From: Sipunculus nudus | Taxonomy: Eukaryota; Annelida; Sipuncula; Golfingiida; Sipunculidae | NCBI GenBank assembly: GCA_026874595.1 | Contig: CM049306.1 | Span: forward strand, 101,073,142 to 101,137,141 | Direction: 5' to 3' | DNA: 64,000 nt | Shown: positions 1 through 10,990 of the stretch, piece after piece | How the letters are laid out: each line of letters starts with the position of its first letter | Numbering within the stretch: the first letter of the stretch is position 1 | Notes under the pieces: generated by a model | Told to the model about the DNA's origin: nothing | The model's input: only the letters and a program-made list of their open reading frames with translations | Database searches by the model: none | Program-made: the position numbers and the translations under genes

Positions 1-253
1 AGAATTTTCCACTTCTCGAACAGTCTATAAGATCTTGCACAACACGCGTTTCAGGAATTCTCTACAAAAACAGCGCTATGATCTCCAAACCAGGTTCATC
101 ACGTGACCCCGGCCAGGCGTGAAAACCCATAGCTCACATGACAACGAGAGTTCAACAAGTACGGATTAAACATAGAATGTAACACGCGGCCAGACACGAG
201 CGCCACAACAGGAGTTACGCCCGTGTCACATAATAGAAAGAGCACCTGTAACA
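1..253 (-). repeat. Partial 3' LTR of the Gmr1-like element
   Basis: On the minus strand the LTR would start at 253 with TGTTACAGG, directly after a polypurine tract. It continues to the window edge, so at most its first 253 bases are seen. No second copy of this sequence was found by eye to the right of gag, which agrees with loss of the 5' LTR. The boundary rests on the TG start and the tract, not on an LTR pair. Confidence 0.6.
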
Positions 254-270
254 CTCCCCCCCCCCCCCCC
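254..270 (-). other. Polypurine tract of the LTR element
   Basis: On the minus strand this is a run of 15 G followed by AG, immediately before the TGTTACAGG that starts the LTR. Such tracts prime plus-strand DNA synthesis in LTR retrotransposons. A pure G run is unusual, and slippage may have lengthened it. Confidence 0.55.
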
Positions 271-404
271 GTAAGAAACAAGAAAGTTTTCACGGAAAAC
301 TTTAACTTTCTTTTTGCGATCACAATCACTAAATTTTTACAACATCTCAAAATCATGTAATTTACAACATTACATAAACATCCTGTTTACATCATTTCAT
401 AAAC

Positions 405-1040
405 ATCTCGATAAGCAATCAGCAAGTACATTGTTTTTCCCTTTAATGTGTATGATATCAAGATTGTAATCCTGTAAGAACAAACTCCATCTCAACAATC
501 TTTGATTTTTACACTTCAACTTGTTCATAAACGTGAGGGGATTGTGATCACTGAAGTAACATAAACTTCAAAATGTTGCAACGCCAAAATCAAAGCCAAA
601 CATTCTTTTCCAATAGTGGAGTAGTTTTTCTGATTTGCATTACACTTTCTTGAGTAATAACAAATTGGATGATCTATGCCATCATTGCCTTCTTGTTACA
701 ACACAGCACCAGCAGCAGTATCACTAGCATCCACAGCTAACTGAAAAGGTACAGAAAAGCCTGGAGCTGCTAAAACTGGTGAACTTTGCAGAATTGCTTT
801 CAAAATTCTGAAATGCACTTTCACACTGAACATACCATACAAACTTTTGTTTCTTCTTAAACAAATTAGTCAAAGGTTCAGCTACAGCAGCAAAATTTGG
901 ACAAGACTTCCTGTAGTACCCAACCATACCAAGAAAACGCATTATTTGCTTTTTGCTCTCTGGTCTAGGAAATGCAGAAATAGCACTTATCTTAGCATCA
1001 ACAGGGTTTACCTGACCCTGCCCTACAATATGACCCAAAA
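405..1040 (-). pseudogene. RT connection and RNase H domain, broken (Gmr1-like pol 3' end)
   Basis: The minus strand encodes the RT-to-RNase H connection with a FLGMVGYYRK motif near 940, typical of Ty3/Gypsy. After a frameshift near 790 come RNase H blocks: a VDASDTAAGAVL segment near 735-700, a TIGKECLALI segment near 610, and an IIHIKGKNNVLADCLSR segment ending near 410. At least one in-frame stop and one frameshift are visible. The role would have been removal of RNA from the RNA:DNA hybrid during reverse transcription. It is the last pol domain before the polypurine tract. Confidence 0.85.
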
Positions 1041-1139
1041 ATGTTACTTGTGCATGACAAAACTCAGATTTTACTAAGTTGACGGTCAGACGTGCGTCAC
1101 TGACTCTTTCGAAGAGGTCGCGAAGAATTTGCAGATGTT

Positions 1140-1934
1140 TCTCCTAGGTGGCGCTGTACACGATAAGGTCATCAATATATGCGTCGCAGCCCTGAATGTC
1201 CTTGACAACCATATGGATGAGGCGCTGGATCGTGGCTGGCGAGTTCTTCATGCCAAACGGATTAACTTTATACTGGCACAGTCCTTGCGGCGTCACAAAT
1301 GCGGACACTTCTTTCGCTCGTTCTGTCAGCGGAACTTGCAAGAATCCTTTTCCTTTTAGCAAGTCAAACTTGGAGACATATCTGGAGCTACTGACTCTAT
1401 CAATACAATCATCGATCCTCGGAATCAGGTGACAGAGTTCAGTTTTCGATAATCTGTGCACATACGGTAACTTTCATCAGGTTTTGGCACAAGAATACAT
1501 GGTGAACTCCAGTTACTGTTACTAGGTTCAATAAAATCATTGTCCAGCAAATATTGACTTTCATCCTGTAGATACTTTTGCTTTTCTGGATTCAGTCTAT
1601 GTGGGTGTTGCTTGACTGCGCTTGCCTCGCCAACATCGACGTCATGGCACAACATGTTAGTTCGCGTTGGAATGTCACCAAACAAATGTTCATAATCCCG
1701 CAGCAGGATCTTGAGGTCTCGTTGTTGTTGTGCGGAAAGGTGTGACAGTTTGGCATCCAGGATTTTAAGCAGGTCTGAGTTTATTAATGATACTGTACCA
1801 CACCGAATGTTTACATCACACTTACAATCAGTATCTACTTTATCTGGGTCAGGGTCAGTTTTTACACAATTAACAGCAGTAACATTTTGTACAACAATTG
1901 ATGTGCTATTTCTGTCATAATATGGTTTCAACAT
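1140..1934 (-). pseudogene. Reverse transcriptase domain, Ty3/Gypsy type
   Basis: Two overlapping minus-strand reading frames (1934-1425 and 1461-1144) together carry the RT. The first has the N-terminal block with HPHRLNPEKQ, SPCILVPKP and TDYRKLNSVT. The second has the fingers and palm with FDLLKGKGFLQVPL, the NPFGMKNSPA block and the catalytic YIDDLIVYS box near 1180. The frame change between them lies near 1425-1460 and breaks the gene. The RT block begins only about 10-60 bases after the integrase GPY/F-like end, so the order integrase then RT comes directly from position. Confidence 0.9.
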
Positions 1935-3220
1935 GTTAACATGGCACAGTTATTTCTTCTTACGTCTATCTGGTGTCAACAGGATGTAATTTAAATCACT
2001 GACTTCCTTGTCAACAATGTAAGGACCAAAATACCTAGCTTGCAGAGGTCTGCCAGGGATGGGAAGTAAGGCAAGAACCTTTTCACCAGGCTCCAACGTC
2101 CTACTTACAATGTGCTTGTCATACTTTGTTTTCATTTTACTTTGTGCAGATTTTAGATTTGACTTTGCAATCTCACAAGTATTGTGCAGTTTAGTGCGAA
2201 AGTCTGAGACATACTGCAGTAAACTAAGAGAATCAGGATTTTCACACAAGAGTTTTTCTTTAAGTAATTTCAATGGACCTCGAACGGAGTGTCCAAAAAC
2301 TAGTTCAAAGGGACTGAAACCCAAGGACTCTTAAAAGGATTCTCTGACAGCAAACAGCAATAGGTGGATTCCTTCATCCCAGTCTTTCTGTGTGTCATAC
2401 CAATAAGTCCTGATCATGTTTTTTAATGTCTGGTGAAAACGCTTGAGGGCGCCCTGGCTTTCAGGATGGTATGGCGAAGAGCTGTACTGTTTTATAGCTA
2501 GCTCAAGCATAACTTGTTGGAATAAGCCATACATAAAATTAGACCCTTGGTCAGACTGGATGGATTTTGGTAATCCAAAAGTTGTAAAAAACTTGGTCAG
2601 AGCTTTGACAACACTTTTGACATTAATTTTGCGCAAGGGTATTGCCTCAGGGAATCTGGTAGATGCGCACATAAGTCAGCAAGTATTCATGTCCAGATTT
2701 TGTTTTGGGCAGTGGTCCAACACAATCAACAATAATCCTACTAAATGGTTCCTCGAAAGTAGGAATAGGCCTAAGTGGGGCCTTAGGAGGATTCTGATTT
2801 TGCTTGCCTACCTTCTGGCATGTATGGCATGATTTACAATATTGTACAACATCTTTCCTGAGGTTAGGCCAATAGTAGTGTGTACTAACTTTCTGATAAG
2901 TTTTATTTATGCCTAAATGGCCAGACAAAGTAGCCTCATGTGCCATGCTTAGAACTTCACTGCGAAAGCTTTTGGGCATTACTATTTGATGTTTGATGGC
3001 CCACTCATCATCAGCGCATACATCAGGTTGTCGCCATTTACGCATAAGCACTCCATTTTTGACATAGAAACAAACCGGGCTCTGTGACAGCTCATCTTTA
3101 GAAACTGCCCTGGGAAACAAACATGAAATATCAGAGTCCTTATGCTATTCCCCGATAAGTTCTGATCTTGAGAATGCTGCATCCTGTACGGGCGAGTCAT
3201 GAAACGAGCCACTAGTGACT
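1935..3220 (-). pseudogene. Integrase with H2C2 finger, DDE core and GPY/F-like tail
   Basis: The segment 3120-2647 has an HLGINKTY...CKSCHTCQ zinc-binding H2C2 motif and the start of the DDE core (IIVDCVGPLP). The next frame, 2672-2331, has SIQSDQGSNF with the second Asp and a YHPESQGALKRFHQ block with the Glu. The third frame, 2324-1950, ends in a GPY/F-like module (ARYFGPYIVDKEV). Frame changes near 2660 and 2330 break it. It would have joined element cDNA to the chromosome. It sits between protease and RT, which is atypical for Ty3/Gypsy. Confidence 0.9.
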
Positions 3221-3225
3221 CCTAG

Positions 3226-4729
3226 TCACAAACCAGGACTTTCCTGACTTTCCGGATCAGTTTCCTGATCAAACGACGCCTTTTTTGTCACTATTGGTAC
3301 AGGCTGTACTTTATCACCTGCAACACAATTGCCTAGTAGCAACTGAATTCCCTTAAAGGGTAAAGTAGTTCTTATGCCCACAATAATATTCCAAGAAATA
3401 AAATTTGACTTTAAATGGATACTGTGAAGCGGAACTGAAGTGTGCCTGTCTGAAAACACACCATTAACAAGTGCATGTGCACCAGTAAAGGACCTACCAG
3501 AAAATGGCAAAGTGTTTACTAACATGAGAGTCTGGCCTGAACCAGTGTCCCTCAAAATTCTAATAGGGATAGAATCTGAAAAATCACTCGAAAGTGATAC
3601 AAAACCATCATGTATGAATGGCTCAAATAACTCCATTTCAGAGTCAGGAGAGGAATCTACTACCTCAACCTCATCAAACAAAGAACTGACATTTACAGTG
3701 TCAGTCATAAACTCTGTTTCAGAGTCATCTAAGGAATCTACATCCTTTTTATCATCAAACTCCTCATGGGGTTCAACAGAGGAATTTTCCTCAGCAGAAA
3801 CAAACTCTTGTTTGTCATAAGAGGACCTGGCCTCATTTGAAATACTCTCGCAAGAGTCATAAAAGGACTTTGCCTTATCCAGAACATACTCCTCGCAGGA
3901 GTCTTGAAAGGACCTAGCCTTATTTAATTCCTCGCAGGAATCAACTGAGGTTTTTAGCCGGCAAGCTACGGACTCTTCTTTGGATTTAGACGGCACTTGG
4001 GCCGCCGTAGCATCAAACTCTTTATTTGAGTCAACAAAGGAGTTGTACCCCTTATTTACATGAAAAGAGCCTGGCTCTTGTACTATGCTATGCATAGATC
4101 TTGAAACAAAACCAGAAGGTTTGCTATTTGGTCTATTCGCAAGTTTCCAGCAGTCAGATATTAGATGACCGTCCTTCTTGCAGTAATTACAGATTTTCTT
4201 TAAAAATGACTGGTCTTTGTTGGACTTAGACACAGTGGACGTTGACTGAGGTGTAGCTATTGGCTTTGCTGAACTATCAGGACTACTAGTACAGGGTGAC
4301 TGCGCTGTAAACTTCTTTTGACCATACTGTTTTACATTCTTATTTGTGAATGACTGGTTTGATTTGCTAGTAAAGGACATTTTGTGTGTCAATGAATAAT
4401 CATCAGCTAATTGAGCAGCAATGTAAAGTGTTTCAGGACTTTTCTCACCAAGAAAAGTTTGAACATCAGCGTTAATGCAGCGCTTAAATTCTTCAAGCAA
4501 AATCAACTGGCGCAAATTGTCATAATCATTCATTACATTTTTAGAACTACACCAGCGATCAAACAACTGCTCTTTCGTCCTAGCAAATTCGACGTAGGTC
4601 TGTTCTTTTGGCTTTTCCAAATTTCTGAATTTTTGGCGGTAAGCCTCCGGAACTAATTCATAACCTTTTAGGATTAACCGTTTTACCAGGTCATAGTCAG
4701 CAGCAGCTTCTACTGCTCTATAAAAAATT
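3226..4729 (-). pseudogene. Gag (SCAN-like capsid, zinc knuckle) fused to aspartic protease
   Basis: One long minus-strand frame runs from about 4729 to 3226 without internal stops. No start codon is seen because the 5' end is lost; translation upstream of 4620 continues in frame with capsid sequence until a stop just inside the minisatellite junction. The capsid part near 4690-4560 contains an LVPEAYRQKF stretch like the SCAN/Gmr1 capsid fold. A CCHC zinc knuckle (CNYCKKDGHLISDC) lies near 4190-4150. A long Ser/Glu/Asp-rich spacer has a weakly repeated SFYDSCE-like motif. The protease active site RDTGSGQ lies near 3550. The order gag then protease in one frame is usual for such elements. Confidence 0.85.
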
Positions 4730-5030
4730 TATAGAATGAAAGATGTGATAATACCGAGAGATACTCTGACAGGCCTAGAATGAAAGGTGTGATAATACCG
4801 AGAGATACCCTGACAGGCCTAGAATGAAAGATGTGATAATACAAAGACAAAACGTGGCAGACCTATAGAATGAAGGATGTGATAATACTTTGAGATACCC
4901 TGGCAGGCCTAGAATGAAAGGTGTGATAATACCGAGAGATACCCTGACAGGCCTATAGAATGAAGGATGTGATAATACCAAGAAATACCATGGAAGGCCT
5001 ATAGAATGAAGGATGTGATCATACACAAAA
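4722..5030. repeat. Minisatellite, about 44-48-bp unit, six to seven copies
   Basis: Units of the form 'tagaatgaaaggtgtgata' plus 'ataccgagagataccctgac' plus 'aggccta' repeat head to tail with small changes. It abuts the truncated gag end, so it either replaced or interrupted the 5' part of the LTR element. An open frame through it is a by-product of the repeat. Confidence 0.9.
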
Positions 5031-5811
5031 GACCGGGGTTTCGTATCGCGTTTCCATTTACTTTCTTTAGATTAATGTCACACAACTTTCAATTCAAATT
5101 ATGCCTACATATATAAAAATTATCGTAAAAAGGGTAATAACAGTCATTATTATTATAATTTACATTATTATGAGATAATAAACGATCATTTATCAAATAT
5201 TCATTATTTAGGCATAATATAACTCAATTATACTCACAAAATAACCTGTCCGGTTCCGCGTAAACTGTACTCAGACTACAGAGGAAACTCTTGACCAGCA
5301 TGTAAAGTGTAACACAAGTTCGTTTTACAAGGATATCAAAGACACAGGCTCGGTAGAACGACAAGAATTTAACAGCCCGAGATCTATCACGGTACGACAG
5401 GAGCACGAAAGTGGTCACATTGATTGACTCTGCGCATGCAAAGCAGACAGCACTTCTATATGGAAGCACTATATTGATAACTGGTGTAAATACAGAGATC
5501 CATAGTTGTGGATTTAGTGGCTGATTTATTCGATTTTAGAACGGCCACGTGATGAGTTTTTCATGTGCGGATATATTGACTGGATAATATGGATGACATC
5601 ACCATCTGGAAAATATCGACTGAACATGAACACTCAGACCACCGGATCGATTTGTGACACCTGGTGCAGTGCACTGAATACAGTTAATTTCCAATACATG
5701 CATGTGCGTATTAACAAGAATATAATACTGCTTAGGCAGAAAATGTGTTTACAACGCATTTGTTATTACACTCCTTACCCAGCGGTTATACATTGTATTC
5801 GTCCCAGATCT
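5031..5811. other. No gene seen
   Basis: AT-rich start, then mixed sequence. Short open frames show no recognisable domain and no coding bias. No LTR copy matching 1-253 was found here. Confidence 0.5.
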
Positions 5812-6045
5812 CCTTTCCTTTAACCGCTACTTTTTTTACAGGTTTTTCGGGGATCTGACACCAGGGCTGACACAGGGACAAGAATCAGAGCAACGGGAGC
5901 ACGATGTCGCATCTTTAGCACTTGGAGTTGGATGCACAATGCGATACCACGCTCTTATTAGTCTGAGTACAAGTCTTTGACCTGTGCCAGCCCTGGTGAT
6001 GAAACCCGGGGCATATTGATATACAAAGCAGCGGTTAAGGCGCGG
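5812..6045. repeat. Imperfect long inverted repeat (MITE-like hairpin)
   Basis: Two nested inverted pairs are visible. 'ctttaaccgct' near 5817 pairs with 'agcggttaag' near 6029. 'acaccagggctgacacaggg' at about 5861-5880 pairs with 'cctgtgccagccctggtg' near 5979-5997. The whole could fold into a hairpin of about 230 bp. No target duplication could be fixed and no coding capacity is seen. Confidence 0.5.
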
Positions 6046-6429
6046 CAGATATTTAACGACTACACTGTAAAACCGCTGCGTTAGGAGTTTAATATGTTAT
6101 GTTCCAGAACTGATCACAACAGAGGCAGTTAAACTTATTTTGATACCAGTGCATGCTTTTCAAAAAGACGACCCATAAGAAAATCCAGAAACATACTACA
6201 CGACAAATGTATATAGTTGTATCCTTTTGGATTAAGTTAAATTGAACAGAGAAAAATCTGTTGACCAGAAGGATGGTCACTTTAATGCAAAGCTAACCTG
6301 AATAACATTAGACGATGGTATTGTTCAGTGTAGGCCTACTTTGTTCCTGATTAGATTCCTAATTAACTGCCCTAATTAAGTGTCCTAAACAGAGCTATAT
6401 ACACGTATTTTTTCAATCTCAAGTGACAT

Positions 6430-7450
6430 TTACTGTCTGTGTCAGGATAGATACCTTGTAGAGTCGCACTCTGTGTGTCAGACAGTTGAAGTCATAGTAT
6501 GTTTTTGTCTAGAGAGATACTATTTGTGGAGTCACAGTATGTGAGTCAGTAGAAATAATCTACATTGAACCACAGTCCATGTTAATGGCAATACCATTTA
6601 TGAGTTATACTTTGTGTCGCTGGAAATACCATTTATTGATTAACACCCTGTGTCACCGGAAATAAATTTAATTGAGTTACACAACGTTTTGCTGGAAAAA
6701 TCATTTATTGAGTTACATGATGTGTCACTGGAAGTACTATATAGTGAGTTACACTCCGTGTCGCTGGATATACTATTTACTGAATAACACTATGCGTCGC
6801 CAGAAATACCATTTGTTAAGTTACATTCCGTGTAGCAAGAAATACCATTTACTGAATAACACGCTACGTCGCTGGAAAAAAAATTATTGGGTAAGGAGAT
6901 TTATCATTTATTTGGTCACCCCCTGTGTGTCCGGGGAAATACTATTGATCGAGTCACATTCTATGTCAAGAGAGATATCATTTACTGAGTTGCCGTTCGT
7001 TTGTTAGTGGAAATACCATTCAAAAAGTTACAGCCTGTGTGTCAGTGGAAATGCCATTTACTGAGTCACAGTATGTGTACATGTCAGGGGAAGTACCATG
7101 TATTAACCAACACCCAGTGTGTCACCCAGGAGAAATATACCGCCTCTGTGTCAGGGGGAACTACCTTTGAATGAGTAAGATTCTGTGTCAAGGGAAGTAC
7201 CATTTATTGAGGAACCACCTGTGTGTCAGTGGAAATACTATTTATTGAGTAACAGCCAGTGTGTCAGGAGAAATATAATTTAATTACTAACACCCAGTGT
7301 GTTGCTGAGAATATCATTTATTGACCAACACCCAGCATGTCAGGAAAAATAAAATTTATTGAATCAACGCCTCTGTGGCAATGAAAAAGAAACCCTTGAT
7401 TAAGTGACATTCTATGTAAAGGAAATACAATTTACTGAGTAACCAAGTGT
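6430..7450. repeat. Degenerate minisatellite with a 36-bp base unit
   Basis: From about 6600 the unit 'tgagttacac..tgtgtcgctgg' plus 'aaataccatttat' recurs every 36 bp. Later copies grow to 38-41 bp through an extra tgtg. About 25 diverged copies fit. Because 36 is a multiple of three, a frame at 6672-7007 stays open by chance of the repeat. Confidence 0.85.
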
Positions 7451-8078
7451 GTTTGTGATTAACGGGGACACACACACACACACACGCACATATATATAAT
7501 ACATGGGGTTACAAAATTATTTTATCACTAGTAACCACTAAGTTATATTAACTTGTAAAACGAAAATGACAAAATCACATTGGGTCACTTTGAATTAAAC
7601 AGCTGATACACCAGAAATCAATGACTGTGTTTGCATGAAGCACAACTACAGAACCCGGTCTCAGTTATAACTCAGCCTACACGTACTCAGGTCCCGAACA
7701 TATGATAATATATATGATATACATGTATCTACCATGCCCAGCAGAGACATATTAGAATTTGATCTTTTACCTAAATGGTCTAACCTGAGTGGTCCTTGCA
7801 AAATCCAGTGTATAAGAGGTAGGCCTACAACTTAATTGCGCTCCTCTCCGCATGAATATGTCAAGTATAAACATAACACAGGAGACACGAAGAAAACAAA
7901 TATGCGACACGAAGTGATTCGTAACGTGGTGAAACACGGTTGCTTCTGATAATAAAACACAAGACCCCAGCATTCTTGTATAAAAAGACAGATAGAGGCC
8001 AAGATGGCTGTACTAAAACAAGATACACCCGCCTCATTGTTGCAGTGCACTTTATCCCTTTGACACTCACTGGAGTAA
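7451..8078. other. No gene seen; CA/TA microsatellite
   Basis: A (CA)n then (TA)n tract lies near 7468-7500. The rest is unique-looking sequence with short overlapping open frames on the minus strand that show no protein features. Confidence 0.45.
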
Positions 8079-9907
8079 TTGTATCCGCCAAAACAGAGTT
8101 TTGCGGATACTATGTTTTCAGCTGCACGCCGCCGCCGCCGCCGCCGCCGCGTAGGTGTCCGGAGAACTCCTCCGTAACCGCTGGGCGGAATTTTCCGAAA
8201 CCCGGGATTATGTTCGGGTCACATGTGAACTGCTGCGCCCCGATTTTGTTTTGACCTCTGACCTTTCCTTTGCGCTTTGCGTCCGTTTGTGCGTCTGTTT
8301 CCACACATAAACCCACATATCTCGGGAACCGTTTGACCGATCAGGAATTTTTTTTTGCACAAATGTAGCCCTCGGAGAGCTTTATAACATACACCAAAAA
8401 TGGTGGCGCCACCTGCAACCATGTTTGCACAGTGTCCATCTGTTCGTCTGCCTTGGGTTAAAATCACTCATATCTCTGCAGTGACTTGACTAATTCACCT
8501 GAAATTGGGCATGCGTAAACATCCTGGATAGCTTTTCTGATTTTATGACAGGTGGCGCCACCTACATTCACGTTTACGCTGCAGACATCCAAGCTCATAT
8601 CTCCGGAACCGTTTGACCGATCAGGAAAATTCTTTTGCACAAATGTAGCCCTTGGAGAGCTTTATAACATACACCGAAAATGGTGGCGCCACCTGCAACC
8701 ATGTTTGCACAGTGTCCATCTGTTCGTCTGCCTTGGGTTAAAATCACTCATATCTCTGCAGTGACTTGACTAATTCACCTGAAATTGGGCATGCGTATAC
8801 ATCCTGGATAGCTTTTCTGATTTTATGGCAGGTGGCGCCACCTACATTCACGTTTACGCTGCAGACATCCAAGCTCATATCTCAGGAACCGTTTGACCGA
8901 TCAGGAAAATTTTTTTGCACAAATGTAGCCCTTGGAGAGCTTTATAACATACACCAAAAATGGTGGCACTACCTGCAACCATGTTTGCACAGTGTCCATC
9001 TGTTTGTCTGCCTTGGGTTAAAATCACTCATATCTCTGCAGTGACTTGACTAATTCACCTGAAATTTGGCATGCGTATACATCCTGGATAGCTTTTCTGA
9101 TTTTATGACAGGTGGCGCCACCTACATTCACGTTTACGCTGCAGACATCCAAGCTCATATCTCAGGAACCGTTTGACCGATCAGGAAAATTCTTTTGCAC
9201 AAATGTAGCCCTTGGAGAGCTTTATAACATACACCGAAAATGGTGGCACCACCTGCAACCATGTTTGCACAGTGTCCATCTGTTCGTCTGCCTTGGGTTA
9301 AAATCACTCATATCTCTGCAGTGCTTTGACTAATTCACCTGAAATTCGGCATGCTTATACATCCTGGATAGCTTTTCTGATTTTATGACAGGTGGCGCCA
9401 CCTACAATCAAGTTTACGCTGCAGACAGCCAAGCTCATATCTAGGGAACCGTTTGACCGATTGGGCCAAAATTTTGCATGTGTATAAATCTCAGATAGCT
9501 CTTTATCATATGCAAAACTGGTGGCGCCACCTGCAGCCATGTTTGCACAGCTCCCATCTGTTTGTCTGCCATGGGATAAAATCACTCATATCTCGGCAGT
9601 GGTTTGACATATCTGCCTACAATTTTGCAAGTTTATACATCCCCGACAGCTCTCTTGATTTTATGACAGGTGGCGCCACCTGCATTCTAGTTTATGCAGC
9701 AGATATCCAAGCTCATATCTTGGGAACCGTTTGACCGAATGGGCCAAAGTTTTGCATGTGTATAGAGCTTTCTGGATTTTTTCGTAGGTAGCGCAACCTA
9801 CATACACAATTTGGCTGCAGACATCCCTGCTAATATGCAACACTTTACCCGTTCCACTCTGATTTAGGCGGATACAAGTAGTCGCTTGTCGACTACCCGT
9901 ATTCTAG
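8079..9907 (+). mobile_element. Helitron/Helentron-associated non-autonomous element (HINE-like), copy 1
   Basis: The 3' end has a hairpin GTAGTCG-cttgt-CGACTAC (9878-9896), seven bases, then CTAG (9904-9907) followed by T, the standard Helitron 3' signature. A 21-bp near-identical sequence 'tgtatccgcc(a/t)aaa' plus '(a/t)cagagt' occurs at 8080-8100 and inverted at 9856-9876, like the subterminal inverted repeats of Helentron relatives. A (GCC)n tract lies at 8128-8151. The core is about five tandem copies of a 280-bp unit, each with two GGTGGCGCCACC palindromes. No Rep/helicase is encoded. The exact 5' end is uncertain. Confidence 0.7.
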
Positions 9908-9908
9908 T
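9856..9908 (+). other. Helitron-type 3' terminus: subterminal repeat, hairpin, CTAG|T
   Basis: In order: inverted subterminal repeat (9856-9876), a 7-bp stem with 5-bp loop (9878-9896), CCGTATT, CTAG, then host T at 9908. Hairpin plus CTRR is the known terminator signal for rolling-circle transposition. Two other elements in the window (46769 and 53421, both minus) end on the same CTAG. Confidence 0.7.
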
Positions 9909-10589
9909 TATCATTTGCATGTCACTTATTGTGACCCTTTTTTTTACAGTTCACTTATACGAAACATATGTTGTTGATATGTACCTATTCCTGTGCAAGT
10001 GTAATTCTTGTTTAATCAGATCCAAATGGCTTTATATAAAATATTTTAAGTAATACATGTATCTGTATCTAATATATGCGCTTACAATTAATAAAGCAGA
10101 GATTAAACTTCTGTAAGCGAGCAGAAAGGAGGAGACCAGGTAGTCCTACTTTCATGATATTCCAGTCCTCCAGAAATGGTGTAACATTTACATAGGGGAG
10201 GCCCTGAGACATCCGATGAGACGTCGTTATACATTGAATCCAACAAATCAAAATCTAATATATTTTTCATTATAACTGCTTGCTCGTTTCCAAGTGGATT
10301 CCTGTTACATCCTGAATGTTACCTAATTTTGACTGCAAATCTTGAATTTGCGCTACCAGTTTTATGTACCAAAACAAAATAGACCGAATTTAACTGACTT
10401 TTTATATAGGCTGTCCTGATATATACTTGGTGGTATTCTCGGTATGTTGATCTATATAAAGTTCAGTTATTACTATAATAATACAAGTTTAATCATAGAT
10501 ATCCGTATTTAAATATAGCATCATGACGGAGGAATATTTCATTCAATTCACTCTATGCAGCTGATACCACGGACAATTCCAGGGAAGCC
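9909..10589. other. No gene seen
   Basis: AT-rich sequence without repeats or open frames of note. Confidence 0.45.
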
Positions 10590-10990
10590 ATATGGCCCTG
10601 TATCAGTCTAGCAAAATAGAGAACGCACAATTGAGAATGTGCAAAGACGAGCAACGAAAAAGTATTCCTGGTTTGGATAATAAGAATATGAAGATAGGTT
10701 AAAGAAACTAAAATTACCAACACTGGCATACAGAAGCCTACGAGGATACATCATGGAATTGTACAAAATAGCCACAGGGATATATATGATGAGGATGTGA
10801 TCCAGATACTACTCCATTTCAGAGAAAACAGTGAAACAAGGGGGCACAAATATAAATTATATAACGAAAGATCTAGGTTAAAATTTAGATAATATGCCTT
10901 CTTCAGCAGGACAGTATATTACTGGAACAGTCTATCCAACAATATTACCGAGTCTGCAAATTTAAATATTCTGGACACATTCTGGAACTA
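10590..10990 (+). pseudogene. 3' fragment of a CR1/Jockey-type non-LTR reverse transcriptase
   Basis: From 10630 the plus strand reads IENVQRRATK, then after a frameshift a segment with DRLKKLKLPTLAYRSLRG, ELYKIATGIYDEDV, GHKYKLYNERSRLKF and YYWNSLSNN. This is the conserved C-terminal tail after the RT of CR1/Jockey-group LINEs. Frameshifts and stops are present and no upstream RT palm or endonuclease is found, so it is a 5'-truncated dead copy. Confidence 0.8.

Larger units (their letters stand above)
1..4731 (-). mobile_element. Gmr1-like Ty3/Gypsy LTR retrotransposon, decayed and 5'-truncated
   Basis: Read on the minus strand, the parts are gag capsid and zinc knuckle, aspartic protease, integrase with a GPY/F-like end, reverse transcriptase, RNase H, a G-rich polypurine tract, then the start of a 3' LTR. 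The protein parts resemble Ty3/Gypsy (YIDD RT box, H2C2 integrase finger), but integrase precedes RT, which is the pol order of the Gmr1 group and of copia elements rather than ordinary Gypsy. Frameshifts and stops break pol in several places, so the copy is dead. The gag N-terminus and the 5' LTR are missing: the sequence runs into a minisatellite near 4730. The rest of the 3' LTR lies left of the window. Confidence 0.9.

Noticed and set aside
4775-5026. 83-codon minus-strand open frame with repeated FYR-like peptide
   Set aside because: It is the translation of the 44-48-bp minisatellite; it has no independent coding signal.
6672-7007. 111-codon plus-strand open frame rich in Tyr and Trp
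   Set aside because: Kept open by the 36-bp repeat period, which is a multiple of three.
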